A stretch of DNA of 64,000 nucleotides, taken from NCBI GenBank assembly GCA_030734395.1, contig JAUZTG010000016.1, positions 1,364,001-1,428,000 on the forward strand. The letters are read 5' to 3'. This DNA is from Sarocladium kiliense. Its lineage: Eukaryota; Ascomycota; Sordariomycetes; Hypocreales; Sarocladiaceae. A program made the position numbers and the translations under genes. The first letter of the stretch is position 1, and every line of letters starts with the position of its first letter. The notes under the pieces are model-generated. The model was given only the letters and a program-made list of their open reading frames with translations, did not search any database and was not told the origin of the DNA. Shown here piece after piece: positions 54,434 through 64,000 of the stretch.

Positions 54434-57400
54434 TCAAACATACTCCCCGTCTAATTGCTCGCTCAAAACAGTCCTCACAGCCTCCAGCTGGCTCACAACT
54501 TTCTCTTCCAGTAGATTCTCAGGTCCTTCACCTCCACTAGCCTTTGCCTTGGTTGCCCTCCATTCAACTTCTCTGGCTCCCAGAGGCACTAGGCGTTCCT
54601 TAAGAAGTTTCTTTCCGGACAGCCAAAACTCGACATTCTCGAGCATGCCCGATGCGTCCCACTCCACCTCAGGGATGTCACGACTGTTGTTGACCCTCAG
54701 AGCGTTGAGGATCCGCGTCAGTAGGGCAAGAGAGTGGACCTCAGATGTGGCGAGAAGTGTTATGTAGTGCGGCGATGAAGACCGTGTCCGGCTGGCGCCT
54801 GGGGCCTCGAACCGCTCAACGCTGATGCGGATCAGGTGCGGTGCCAAATTGAGCACGTAAGCAACCTCGGACGCAACGCTTGGGCCGAGGGCGATGAGGA
54901 GATTGAGCAGCAGAGGCAACAGTCCCTTTGCCCAAATACTGTAACTCCGTTGAGCCATCGGTGAATCTGCATATGGTGAAAGATTCGCCTTGAGCATGTA
55001 CTTCATGAGGTTTGATGATATGAGGCTGTTGACGATGCCGTCGGCGGCTAGCTGCTCAGCAACTAGTGGCAGGGCAGATAGCTCGAGCAGGAACAGAATG
55101 CTCAGCTCACCATAGACGGGATCGCCCTGGACCGTAAGCTTATCCGCCCACGAGAATAATGACGTCGCGGCATGGACAGCATCATGGGCTGCCATGATGT
55201 TCATGATTTGGGTTTGCGATTGATCCACAGTCGGCAAGCTCAGACAAGCTTGCAAGATGGCTGTCAGTAGAGCCAGGTCTTCCGGACTCACGTCGACGTC
55301 TTTCTCGTGAACGAAGCTGACCAAAAGGCGGAAACCCCGTGCAACAACTCGATCAAGAATATTCAGGACCGTCTGGGTGACCGATACTGTGGGACCGTCC
55401 GGCTCTTTGCCTCCCGTGCTACCTTCGCCAAAGCGGTAGGCCCGGAGTGTAACATACAAAGACTTGAGCAACGTCCGGTAGTACTCAACGCTGTCATCGG
55501 CGTACGGTTCGCTGACAGCGTTGATCGTCCCGACGAGGGTACCCAGGAGTTGATCTATGTCCTTGGCGTTGCGGATCTTGGCCTTCGCTAGCCTCTGAAT
55601 CAGGACGAGCGCAAGATCGGCTCGAGAATAGACAAGCTTCAGGAAGATACTTTCAGGTCCTGGAACTCCTTGATTCGCGTTCAGACATTGCTGCGCAACC
55701 TGCATCATCTGCCGAGCAATGTTCTCACTGCTGGGAAGACAATTGCTCATCTCGAGTAACAGGAACTGCCAACCATGAAACAAAGCCTGATATAAAAGGT
55801 CAACAAATGTCACAAACAGGCATTCTTCAGGTTCCTTACTATTTGCGCGTCAACCAAGGAGAGGTTTACATTCGCCAGTTCCATCTCGGTCTTGAAACCG
55901 TCCTTCTTGCGTCCAAACCACGCTGGGTCAAATTGCAACATCTCATTTGCCCTGGCTAAGTCGTAGAAGTAAGATGTGCCGAGCTCCCTGGGCTCCAGAG
56001 AGGTTCTTTTGAAACTCTCGACCGTACATCCGCTGTACTTTGTTGCGAAGTTCTTGGCAAAATTTGTGTGGAGTGACTTGTTGTAGCCGGCTACCTCAAC
56101 ACCATCACGAAGGTAGTAGTCCAGGTCCATCACCAAGCCCTTTGCGAGTTCGCCATCGTTGCCAAGATGACGGGAATGGTAGAGCTGCATAGCAAGCGTT
56201 TCGGCAACATAAGCTGCGATACGTGCTTCGTAGCTTGCCTTGGTGACATCAGACTTGGCCACCTGGTGTGATGGCTTGAGGTCTCGGACGTATGCTCGCA
56301 AACCATCAAGATAGCTCGTGTCTTTCTGTAATGTAAACACCGTCCAAGGCCAGTAGTTCTGGGCGGAAGCGACGAAATCCAGAATTACAACAGCTTCAGA
56401 TGGGTCTAGAGTCTTCAGTGATTTCAGTCGCGTCAGCGCCGCAGCGAACAAAGACTGTGATGAAAGCTCCTTTTTACTGGTATCCCGCATCGCTTCTCGC
56501 GGTGTCTGGCCAGTCAGTAGGCAGTTCGACATCCACTGTTGTCGGTTTCTGAGCACCGATGAGAAGAATCTCCATGTTGACCGAACGTCATCGGTGAGCA
56601 CGAAGGGTTTACTCAGCGTCGACAGGACCTGGAGGAATGACTTTGAAATTTGTGGTCCCAGGTAGCCCAACAATGAGGGCGGATCGTTTGATGTTCTTCC
56701 GCCATTGGAGACAAGGGAGTCAAGCAGCCACAATGCAGGGCTGAGATAAAAGTCCGAAGTTCCACATAATCTTGCCAAAAGCGTGGAAATCTTGAAGAGA
56801 TAAGTTTCGAAAGTTTTTGACTGCTTCTCAACAAGGTTTGCGGCTCGTAGCAAGGTAGCAGAGAATGAGAGCACCGAGACAGTCTGACTTGTGGTAACAC
56901 TACTCCTGCACGAGTACAGTGTTGACTCTGGAGATGTTAAAGCAGAGATGAAAGTCGTGAGAAGGGGCTGGAATCGCAACGTTCCAGTATTGGGTGAGAG
57001 GAAGCAGTCGATGATGTATGAGGCGGCGGGCCGCAGGCATGAGACCATCGAGTGCTCGCCTTGCGGGCTGCCCATGCTGTAGGCGTACAGTACCACATCG
57101 TTAAGCATTGAGACGACGTGATTCAGAAGTCTGTTCCGTGAGGATGCATCCTCGAACTTCCATGTTGATGTGTTTTCGAATACATCAACGGCGGCTTGTA
57201 CGATTGAGAGGCTGACGCGGGACAGGACCTTGTCGGCAGTGCCTGCCCAGGGGTTCATATCGCTCCTCTGTCTTGGCGCGAGCTTGTTGCCTGTACGGCG
57301 CTGCACTGCTGATGAGGAAGCGGTATGAATGAGCCCAGAAAAGAGACGCATTGATGATAGTAAGAATTCAAAGCGATCGGACATGAGATCCAAGTTTCCC

Positions 57401-60027
57401 GTAATTTTGGTCAGTTTACCCGCGCGGGATTCGGAGTTGAGTAATTCGCTTCGTGCTAGGTAAGACCAAACTCGACTAGGCTGAATTGGTAGGACAGCAT
57501 CCAGGAACTGAATACAAGAGTTCAACACACTGAGAGAGACGTCATCACTCATTGCCAGCTCGTCCTGCATGTAATGATCGAGGGTGTCGCAGACCACAGT
57601 AATGATATCCTTACCGCCAGAAATGTGCTTACTCGCTTCGTGCATGATGTCGTTTTCTGGTTGTATCAAGGAAGTCGAGGCGTTCTCCTTAGCAACTTTG
57701 ATGGCCTCCACCCGAATTAATGTAGCGAGTAGAGCGATAACTTCAGAGACCTCGTCGGGCTGGAGCATTCCGAATTCTGCTCTGTAGCCCTCTTTGGCCA
57801 AGTTGATCTCTAGTCTCCTACCAAGCAGAGACAGGGTTGAATGAGGGTATTCCATCATGACAACTCGTCCAGTGTCTGTGATAAAACGGCCAAGAGTTCC
57901 AGATGGTATGCGATAAGCGTCATCTTCGATGGTTCTTCGCTGCCACGAGGACGAAAGAGAAATTAGGGGGATGTCTTGCAAAATGCAGAAAGAGTTGGTA
58001 TTCTCGTCTTCTTGGACCAGCTCGTAGTCCATGAATGCGTCGGGGAGGATGAATGTCAGAGTAGAAGTCTTGCGTAAGTGTTCGAGTAGCAACTCACTCC
58101 TCTCATCGTCCGCAAAGCTGGTGGTGCTCGCAAAAATGCGGCACATGGTGATGAAAGGAAGGAATTCGTATGGGTATCGGTCAATGGTCTGTTGGAAGTA
58201 GAACTCGAGAACACGGTCATCGTGAAGTGTTTCAGTGACAATATCTTGATGAGCAGAGAGGCAATCACCAGACGAAATGTCCCAATAGTTGCGCTCGCCG
58301 GATAGTACCGACACCAACGCCTCAAGAGGTTCAGACTGATACCCAACGAAGGGGTAAGTCACTTTCAACAGCTCAACAAAGACCGTTCGAAGCCTAGACC
58401 CAACCAGAGGGGTCATACAGCCTTTGGCTGATGCCCCACAGAGGTTTGACATCCTGGACACGATGTCGTACACGCGGCCTTGGGCAGTGGCAGCGGCTGC
58501 GAGCTGCTCCACGACGCTGAGATCCTTGGGCACGATCTGATTCTCTAGAAAGCCGTCGAACTTAGAAGACTCAATAGAGAAGATGCTGCCGGCTGAATTC
58601 CGTCGTGCCATCGTTGGCCGAGCCACGACCCCAGTCTCGAAAGTCTCGCGTGCATTTTGTTGTAGCAAGTTGTCGCGCTTCTCGGTACGGCTTTGATATG
58701 ATAGATTGAGTTGATGGAGCAAAACTGCCCAAGTAAAGATGACTGGGCATGCGCTTTCTGAATCAGCTGATGCAGCATTCATCACACTTTTGTGAATCTG
58801 CTCCAGGACATCATTTGAGAGGAGATACGAGTCATATGCGGCGTCCGCTTGGGCGGGATCCTCATCCCTCTCAACAAGATATGTTAAGGCGCGTTCGGGC
58901 TTCAGAAACTTGAGAGAAACGGCAGCAGAAAGCATTTTCAACGGCATGATGAGCTCCGAAATGACGTCGTTGATGGGCTGCAGCCTGTCAAAGAAGCTGA
59001 AGATATCCATCAGGGTGAACCACCGGTTTACTGAGTTCGATGGCGCAAAATCTTTGCCGAATTTGTCAAGAACCTGGAAAACCACGGATAGAGCATGAGC
59101 TACTTCCGTCAACAGTGATCGGAGGAATTCCAACTCTATCAGCTCGTTATTGAGAAGAGTATCGTCCGTCAGGCCCTCGAGCCCAGACTCGACCATGGTC
59201 ATACGATCGCTGACTGCTTGAATGAAATTGGAAAGAAGCGTGTCCAGCTCTTCCCTGGCAGGTTGCTGAAGTTTCAGACGATAGACTTGAGCGAGCTTCG
59301 CGTCAATGGGTGTCAGAAGAGGAAGCCTTTCGTATAGCCGTATGGACGCTGCGTATTCCAGTACCATCATGTGGTTTCGTCGTTCGAGGAGGTATGTTTC
59401 GAACAGCCGTTGTCTTCTCGCATCAGCTTTGTCGAACTCGGTCCAGATCTCTTCTGCATCAAGTGCTGCAGCACCACCTAGATCCGAAATGAAGGATGAC
59501 CCTTGACCTCGCTCAAGGCCAGCGGCCTCCTGAAGGTTTGTTGCATCTTGAGATGACAGGGGCCCAGTCAGATGAGTCGATGCTCTGGATTGCAGCTCGA
59601 TGACGACCACCCGTAGAGCGGCCACAAGGTTGATCTTGGCGTTCTTGCTGAGCCATTCAGCATCGTTTTTGACCACCTGTAAGTCATATCGATCGTCAGA
59701 TCCAGGAGTGACGTTGATGGGGGCTGTCTTGGTCTCGAAGTCTTTCTTGTGAGCTTCGCTGGGAGCAGAGAAGGCGCGCGACGGGTCTCTCAGAAGTTCG
59801 TGGACATGCTCGTCGTCAAAAAAGTCAATGATCGCAGCGCTGGTCTGTCGTCGCCCTGTTGCGTCGGACAGTGCTGTCGCGGCAAGCTTCCATGATCTGT
59901 ACACATCATTTGTTAGCTCTGTTCTTCACCCAGATGGAAGTTCTAGAAAGCCATACATGACCACCTGGTCACCGGTCAAACACTCGCCCAAGGATGGGAA
60001 GTAGACGCGATCAGATACGGGCGCCAT
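54434..60027 (-). CDS. nup192: Nucleoporin Nup192 (Nup205 family)
   Basis: Three exons (60027-59957, 59896-55840, 55786-54434) give 1826 aa, within the usual size range of filamentous-fungal Nup192. Exon 1 encodes MAPVSDRVYFPSLGECLTGD. Exon 2 continues SWKLAATALSD, with DFFDDEHVHELLRDPSRAF near the start. A 53-nt intron near the 3' end (donor GTAAGG, acceptor ATATCAG) restores the frame: ..LVDAQI|ALFHGWQFLLLEMSN. The protein is all-helical solenoid with no short motif, so identification rests on overall length and segments such as EEIWTEFDKADARRQRLFETYLLERRNH-type helices. It is a large inner-ring scaffold of the nuclear pore complex. It is divergent from trpC. Confidence 0.9.
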
Positions 60028-60535
60028 TGCCAGCCACGCGATGATCAGTCCTGTGGCAGTGGCAAAGAAAGGCGACGCATCACCTTAAGTTGCTGGTGTT
60101 GGACGCGTTGGAAGTAGAGGTTGCGCGATGGGGCACCTACACAAACTGAGCTCGCTGCGCTGGGTGCAAAGCTGCAGTAACCAGATGCACGTAACAGTGC
60201 AACGGCGCAAAGAGCTAGGAACAGCCGGAGTTAACCCGACAGAGCAACAGCTTTCAGCGTCGGAGCATCATCGGCCGCCTTGTGCACCAAAATTTAGATG
60301 ACTCAGCCGTTTGGACCCTTAGAAGCTACCCTTGACCATCTCTGTAGAGCTTCGAGTTTGGCCACACTTAACCACGCCGTCTTTCTTTCCAACTCATCCG
60401 GAAGACCTGGGAGTAAGTCCAAGGGCGCTTCACCAAAGAGTAGAAGGCGCAATTTGACAGACGTAACCTACTTCGTCGTACAGTCTTCTTCACCTGAGTC
60501 CTGTGGCCTGGCCGACCCCGGTCATCTTACTCACC
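60028..60535. promoter_or_regulatory. Shared promoter of NUP192 and trpC
   Basis: 508 bp between divergent starts. It contains the Gcn4/CpcA-type heptamer at 60299-60305 and no gene. Confidence 0.6.
60299..60305 (+). promoter_or_regulatory. TGACTCA cross-pathway control element (CpcA/Gcn4 site)
   Basis: A perfect palindromic TGACTCA within ATGACTCAG, 231 bp upstream of the trpC ATG. In ascomycetes this is the binding site of the amino-acid starvation bZIP factor that induces tryptophan genes, so its position fits well. Confidence 0.65.
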
Positions 60536-62877
60536 ATGAGTTCCGGCGACATCGTTGACCACTCACCTCATCAGCCTGAGCCTGCTGCTCCGGTTCCTAC
60601 GGCGTCAAATCTGGTTCTCATCGACAACTATGACTCATTCACCTGGAACATCTATCAGTACCTTGTGCTTGAAGGTGCCACAGTTCATGTCTTCCGCAAT
60701 GACAAAATCACGATCGAGGAACTGATCAAGACCAATCCGACCCAACTCATCATCAGCCCAGGTCCAGGCCACCCCAAGACGGACTCCGGGGTCAGCCGCG
60801 ATGCTATTCGGCACTTTGCTGGCAAGATTCCCATCTTGGGCGTGTGCATGGGACTGTAAGCGCCCCCCGAAGTTAATGTTACTCGCTCTACATACTCACA
60901 TCCTTTTCTAGGCAATGCATCTTCGACGTTTACGGAGGAGACGTGAGCTCTGCTGGAGAATGGCTCCACGGCAAGACTTCCCCCTTGACTCACGACTCCA
61001 AAGGTGTCTTCTCAGGCCTTGAACAGGGCATCCCCGTCACGAGGTATCATTCCCTCGCAGGTACTCACGTAACCTTACCGGAAGACCTCGAGATCACGTC
61101 CTGGATTGCCAAGCCTGATGGCTCTCCCGGTGTCATCCAGGGTGTGCGGCATAAGACTCTCGCTATCGAAGGCGTGCAGTTCCACCCGGAGAGTATCTTG
61201 ACCCAGTCAGGACGGGGTATGATCCGCAACTTCTTGCTCATGCAAGGCGGCACATGGGAGGAGAACTCAAACTTGCAGCCGGCGCAAAAGACCAACGGAA
61301 CGAGCTCTGCAGTCCCGAAGAAGTCCAACAATATCCTTCAGCGGATCTATGCCAGCCGTAAAGCTGCAGTGGCAGTCCAGCGAGAGGTTCCATCGCAAAG
61401 AATGGCTGATCTCCAGGCGGCATACGACCTGAATGCCGCGCCACCGCAAATCCCTTTCGTCCAACGGCTGAGGCAGACGCCTTTCGATCTTTCCCTGATG
61501 GCTGAGATCAAGCGTGGATCACCTTCGAAGGGCATCTTCGCACTGGACATTAACGCTCCTGTTCAAGCCAAGAAGTACGCTTTGGCTGGCGCCAGTGTTA
61601 TTTCCGTCCTCACAGAACCTGAATGGTTTAAGGGAAGCATCGACGACCTTAGAGCCGTCCGTCAAGTTCTGAATGGGATGCCGAATCGACCAGCCATCCT
61701 GCGGAAAGAGTTCATCTTTGACGAATACCAAATTCTTGAAGGTCGCTTAGCAGGCGCAGACACTGTGCTTCTGATTGTCAAGATGTTGGATGATGAGCTG
61801 CTCAAGCGTCTATACGACTACTCCTTATCATTGGGTATGGAGCCACTCGTGGAGGTCCAAAATGCCGATGAGATGACCAGGGCTGTCAAGCTGGGCTCAA
61901 AAGTCATTGGCGTGAACAATCGCAATTTGGAGAGTTTTGAGGTCGACCTTGGTACTACTGGACGACTACGGAGCATGGTCCCTGAAGGGACAATTATTTG
62001 TGCCCTGAGTGGCATCAACTCCCATGATGATGTCTTAAGCTCGAAGAAGGACGGCGTAAATGCTGTTCTGGTTGGCGAGTCCATCATGCGTGCTCCAGAT
62101 GCAACAAAGTTCATCAGCCAATTATGTTCGGGGTCGGATCCAGCGGAGCCACCATCAGCAAAGGCGAAGCTAAACGTGAAGATTTGTGGTACTCGGAGTG
62201 CGGAAGCAGCCACGCAAGCTGTCAAGTCAGGTGCTGACTTTGTTGGAATCTGCTTGGTACCGGGAGCAAAGCGTTGCATTTCCGATGAGACTGCGATGGC
62301 CATTTCGGAGGCTGTTCACTCATTCAAAAGGCCTGTGGCATGTGATCTCAGTGACGAGACCATCTCACTCAAGGGCGCAACAGACTACTTCAGAGCATCT
62401 TCAGCTAGGCTCAAGAGCAATCGCCCGCAAGTGGTTGGCATTTTCCAGAATCAACCCCTCAAGGAGGTGCTGGAACTTCAACGTCGTTACAACCTCGACC
62501 TTGTGCAACTCCACGGAGATGAGCCAGTCGAATGGGCGAACCTGATTCCCGTTCCGGTTATCCGATGCTTCAAGCTGGGCCAGGTCGGTGTCGGTGTGCG
62601 TGGATACCATACAATCCCGCTGCTCGACTCAGGCTCAGGATCAGGCAAGCTTCTTGACGTCTCAAAAGTTGAGGAGGTCCTCCGACAAGATCCCGAGCTT
62701 CATGTTTTCTTGGCGGGAGGTCTGAACCCGGATAATGTTGCTGATGCAGTCAAGGCACTGGGCCCGCTCGGAGACAGGGTGGTTGGCGTGGATGTAAGCA
62801 GTGGTGTTGAGCAGGATGGGAAGCAAAGCTTGGCCAAGATCGATGCATTCGTTCAGAACGCCAAGGCTATCCGTTAA
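60536..62877 (+). CDS. trpC: Trifunctional tryptophan biosynthesis protein (anthranilate synthase GATase / IGP synthase / PRA isomerase)
   Basis: Two exons, 60536-60855 and 60912-62877, give 761 aa. Domain order: glutamine amidotransferase (about 24-225; VLIDNYDSFTWN, IISPGPGHP, nucleophile Cys in GVCMGL|QCIFDVYGG, and FHPESILT), indole-3-glycerol phosphate synthase (about 250-510; LMAEIKRGSPSKG, ILRKEFIFDEYQI, IGVNNRNLESF, ALSGINS), and phosphoribosylanthranilate isomerase (about 520-761; VKICGTRSAEAA, VGICLVPGAKR, VQLHGDE, VFLAGGLNPDN). This fusion is characteristic of filamentous ascomycetes. The GATase part works with a separate TrpE-like chain. The intron lies just after the active-site Cys region. 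A TGACTCA site upstream suggests cross-pathway control. Confidence 0.98.
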
Positions 62878-63241
62878 AACAAGTCGTTGTTAGAACAAGT
62901 CAGTCAATTGGTACATTGTCAAGAATCCGTCGATGCTCGAAGCCAAAACGCAAAGCTTGATGCGCAGAGAACCACTAACAGATGGGCGCCTTGAAAACGC
63001 ACTGGCACCGTCTATTCGGGATCCTTGAACACTTTGTGATTGTCTGAGCACAGCGAGCATGCTCAGTCGAGTGAACCGGCACCTGGCCACCGGCCAACAG
63101 GTCCCTATTCTACTCACCCTCATGCCTTATTCTACTCCCCTCTCCTATCCTACTTATCCACCACCTCTGATAACTTTCGCAGTTCTCTTCTTCATTCCTT
63201 CTTTCCTTTGCAACCTAAACAAATCCTCCTATGATCAGACC
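62878..63241. other. Intergenic, BRCT gene promoter
   Basis: 364 bp with a strongly pyrimidine-rich stretch (about 63105-63230) just before the ATG. No gene. Confidence 0.55.
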
Positions 63242-64000
63242 ATGCCTCCTCAGATCTTCAAAAACCGAGTGATCGCCACAGCTGGGCCGCTTCCAGGCCA
63301 GCTGACCATCGAAAACCTCAAGCGATGGACCGAATACCGCCGCGGCCGCTTTTCCAATGAGTTTAACGAGGATGTCACCCATCTCCTTTGCACGAGGGAG
63401 CAGTTCAGGAAAAGGGTGCCCAGAGGTACATGCTCCTACGCACACTGTTCGACAGTCCTGGATTACACGAAATGCTGACCGTTATGAAACCGGTGATAGT
63501 GAAAGCCGCACTCTGTTTGGTGAAAGGAAAAGCGAAGGACCGGAAGCTTCACATCGTACATTGCGATTGGTTTGAGGTATCAGCGGTTCACAATCGCAAG
63601 CTTCCAGAGGACGAGTACTCTATGAGGCAGAGAGAGGCAGAGCGCAAAGCCGCAGAAAGAGAAGAACGGCGCATCGAGCGAGGCAAGGCGAATGGGGAGA
63701 AGTTCGTCAACACCAGTAAGTTCATGCTCTCTGTGAAGATGTGGCTCAAACCGAATGCCATTACTGACGTAGTCCCCTCAGACTACTACCACATCTACCG
63801 CGACCGCGAATTCTTTCCTTATCAGATTGAGCTCATCCAGTACGACCAAGAGACCGGCAACCCGGCATACAAGTACACTCTGTGCCTTTGGGAGTCCAAT
63901 GCAAAGCCTCATCTGCATTGGTTCACAGCCAAACTCCTCGACAAGAATCCGGGAAAGGCCAATGTGTCAAAATATCACCGGGGAAGCACACACGCAGTGA
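63242..64000 (+). CDS. BRCT-domain protein of unknown function, 5' part
   Basis: Exons 63242-63425, 63500-63715 and 63782-beyond the window join in frame. The N-terminus is a BRCT fold: FKNRVIATAGPLPGQ, NLKRWTEYRRGRF, DVTHLLCTREQF, and after intron 1 VKAALCLVKGKAKDRKLHIVHCDWFE with the conserved Trp. A charged coiled stretch follows (REAERKAAEREERRIERGKA), then a second conserved module beginning NYYHIYRDREFFPYQIEL and YKYTLCLWESNAKPHLHWF. I know this layout from uncharacterised fungal proteins; the second part is not a domain I can name. The gene continues past 64000. BRCT domains usually bind phosphorylated partners in DNA repair, but no role is shown. Confidence 0.85.

Noticed and set aside
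1..64000. Transposons, CRISPR arrays, rRNA genes, phage or viral remnants
   Set aside because: I looked for terminal repeats, integrase or transposase motifs, regularly spaced direct repeats and 5S-like sequence, and saw none.

Overview
The window is nuclear DNA from a filamentous ascomycete (Pezizomycotina). The evidence is: genes split by many short introns (about 46-150 nt, GT..AG, often with a CTAAC/CTGAC branch site), a trifunctional trpC fusion, a Zn(II)2Cys6 regulator, fungal rhodopsin-like and UstYa-like families, a LaeA-like methyltransferase and an intron-containing tRNA-Leu. I rebuilt 24 protein genes by joining exons in frame, plus one low-confidence small ORF and one tRNA. Two genes are cut by the window ends (rhodopsin-like at the left, BRCT protein at the right). 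I saw no transposon, rRNA, CRISPR array or viral remnant.

Layout. 0-0.7 kb: 5' part of a rhodopsin-like membrane protein (-). 3.6-20.6 kb: an accessory-looking block with a secreted GMC oxidoreductase (+), Zn2Cys6 regulator (-), ER-type prolyl 4-hydroxylase (+), GPI-type aspartyl protease (-), UstYa/DUF3328 oxidase (-), a secreted 83-residue peptide made of Tyr/Pro/Lys decapeptide repeats (+), a DHA2 MFS transporter (-) and a divergent V-ATPase subunit c (+). 20.7-23.8 kb: VPS18 (-). 24.4 kb: tRNA-Leu(AAG). 25-26.6 kb: LaeA-like methyltransferase (-), followed by a 3.1 kb gene-free stretch. 29.7-35 kb: a nucleotide-sugar 4,6-dehydratase (-), an SDR without the catalytic Lys (-) and a GST (+). 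From 35 kb on the genes are mostly housekeeping: RPF1 (-) and NOC3 (+) sharing a divergent promoter, ornithine aminotransferase (-), GPI10 (+), a Sac7-type RhoGAP (-), cytosolic aspartyl-tRNA synthetase (-), TIM9 (+), NUP192 (-), trpC (+) with a Gcn4/CpcA site in the shared promoter, and a BRCT-domain protein (+).

The most interesting region is 3.6-18.8 kb. One secreted peptide has four full copies of a ten-residue repeat (G-Y-G/K-S/N-Y-P-P-P-K-G). Around it lie genes whose known family chemistry fits that repeat: a UstYa-type enzyme (linked in dikaritin RiPPs to Tyr side-chain cyclisation), a signal-anchored prolyl 4-hydroxylase (Pro-rich repeats), a yapsin-type protease (these can cut at single basic residues, one Lys per repeat), a GMC oxidase, an exporter and a regulator. 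It may be an undescribed RiPP-like pathway, or a cross-linked, mussel-adhesive-like surface protein. The genes and motifs are visible in the sequence. The pathway is inference, and the absence of dibasic Kex2 sites is a real departure from known dikaritins.
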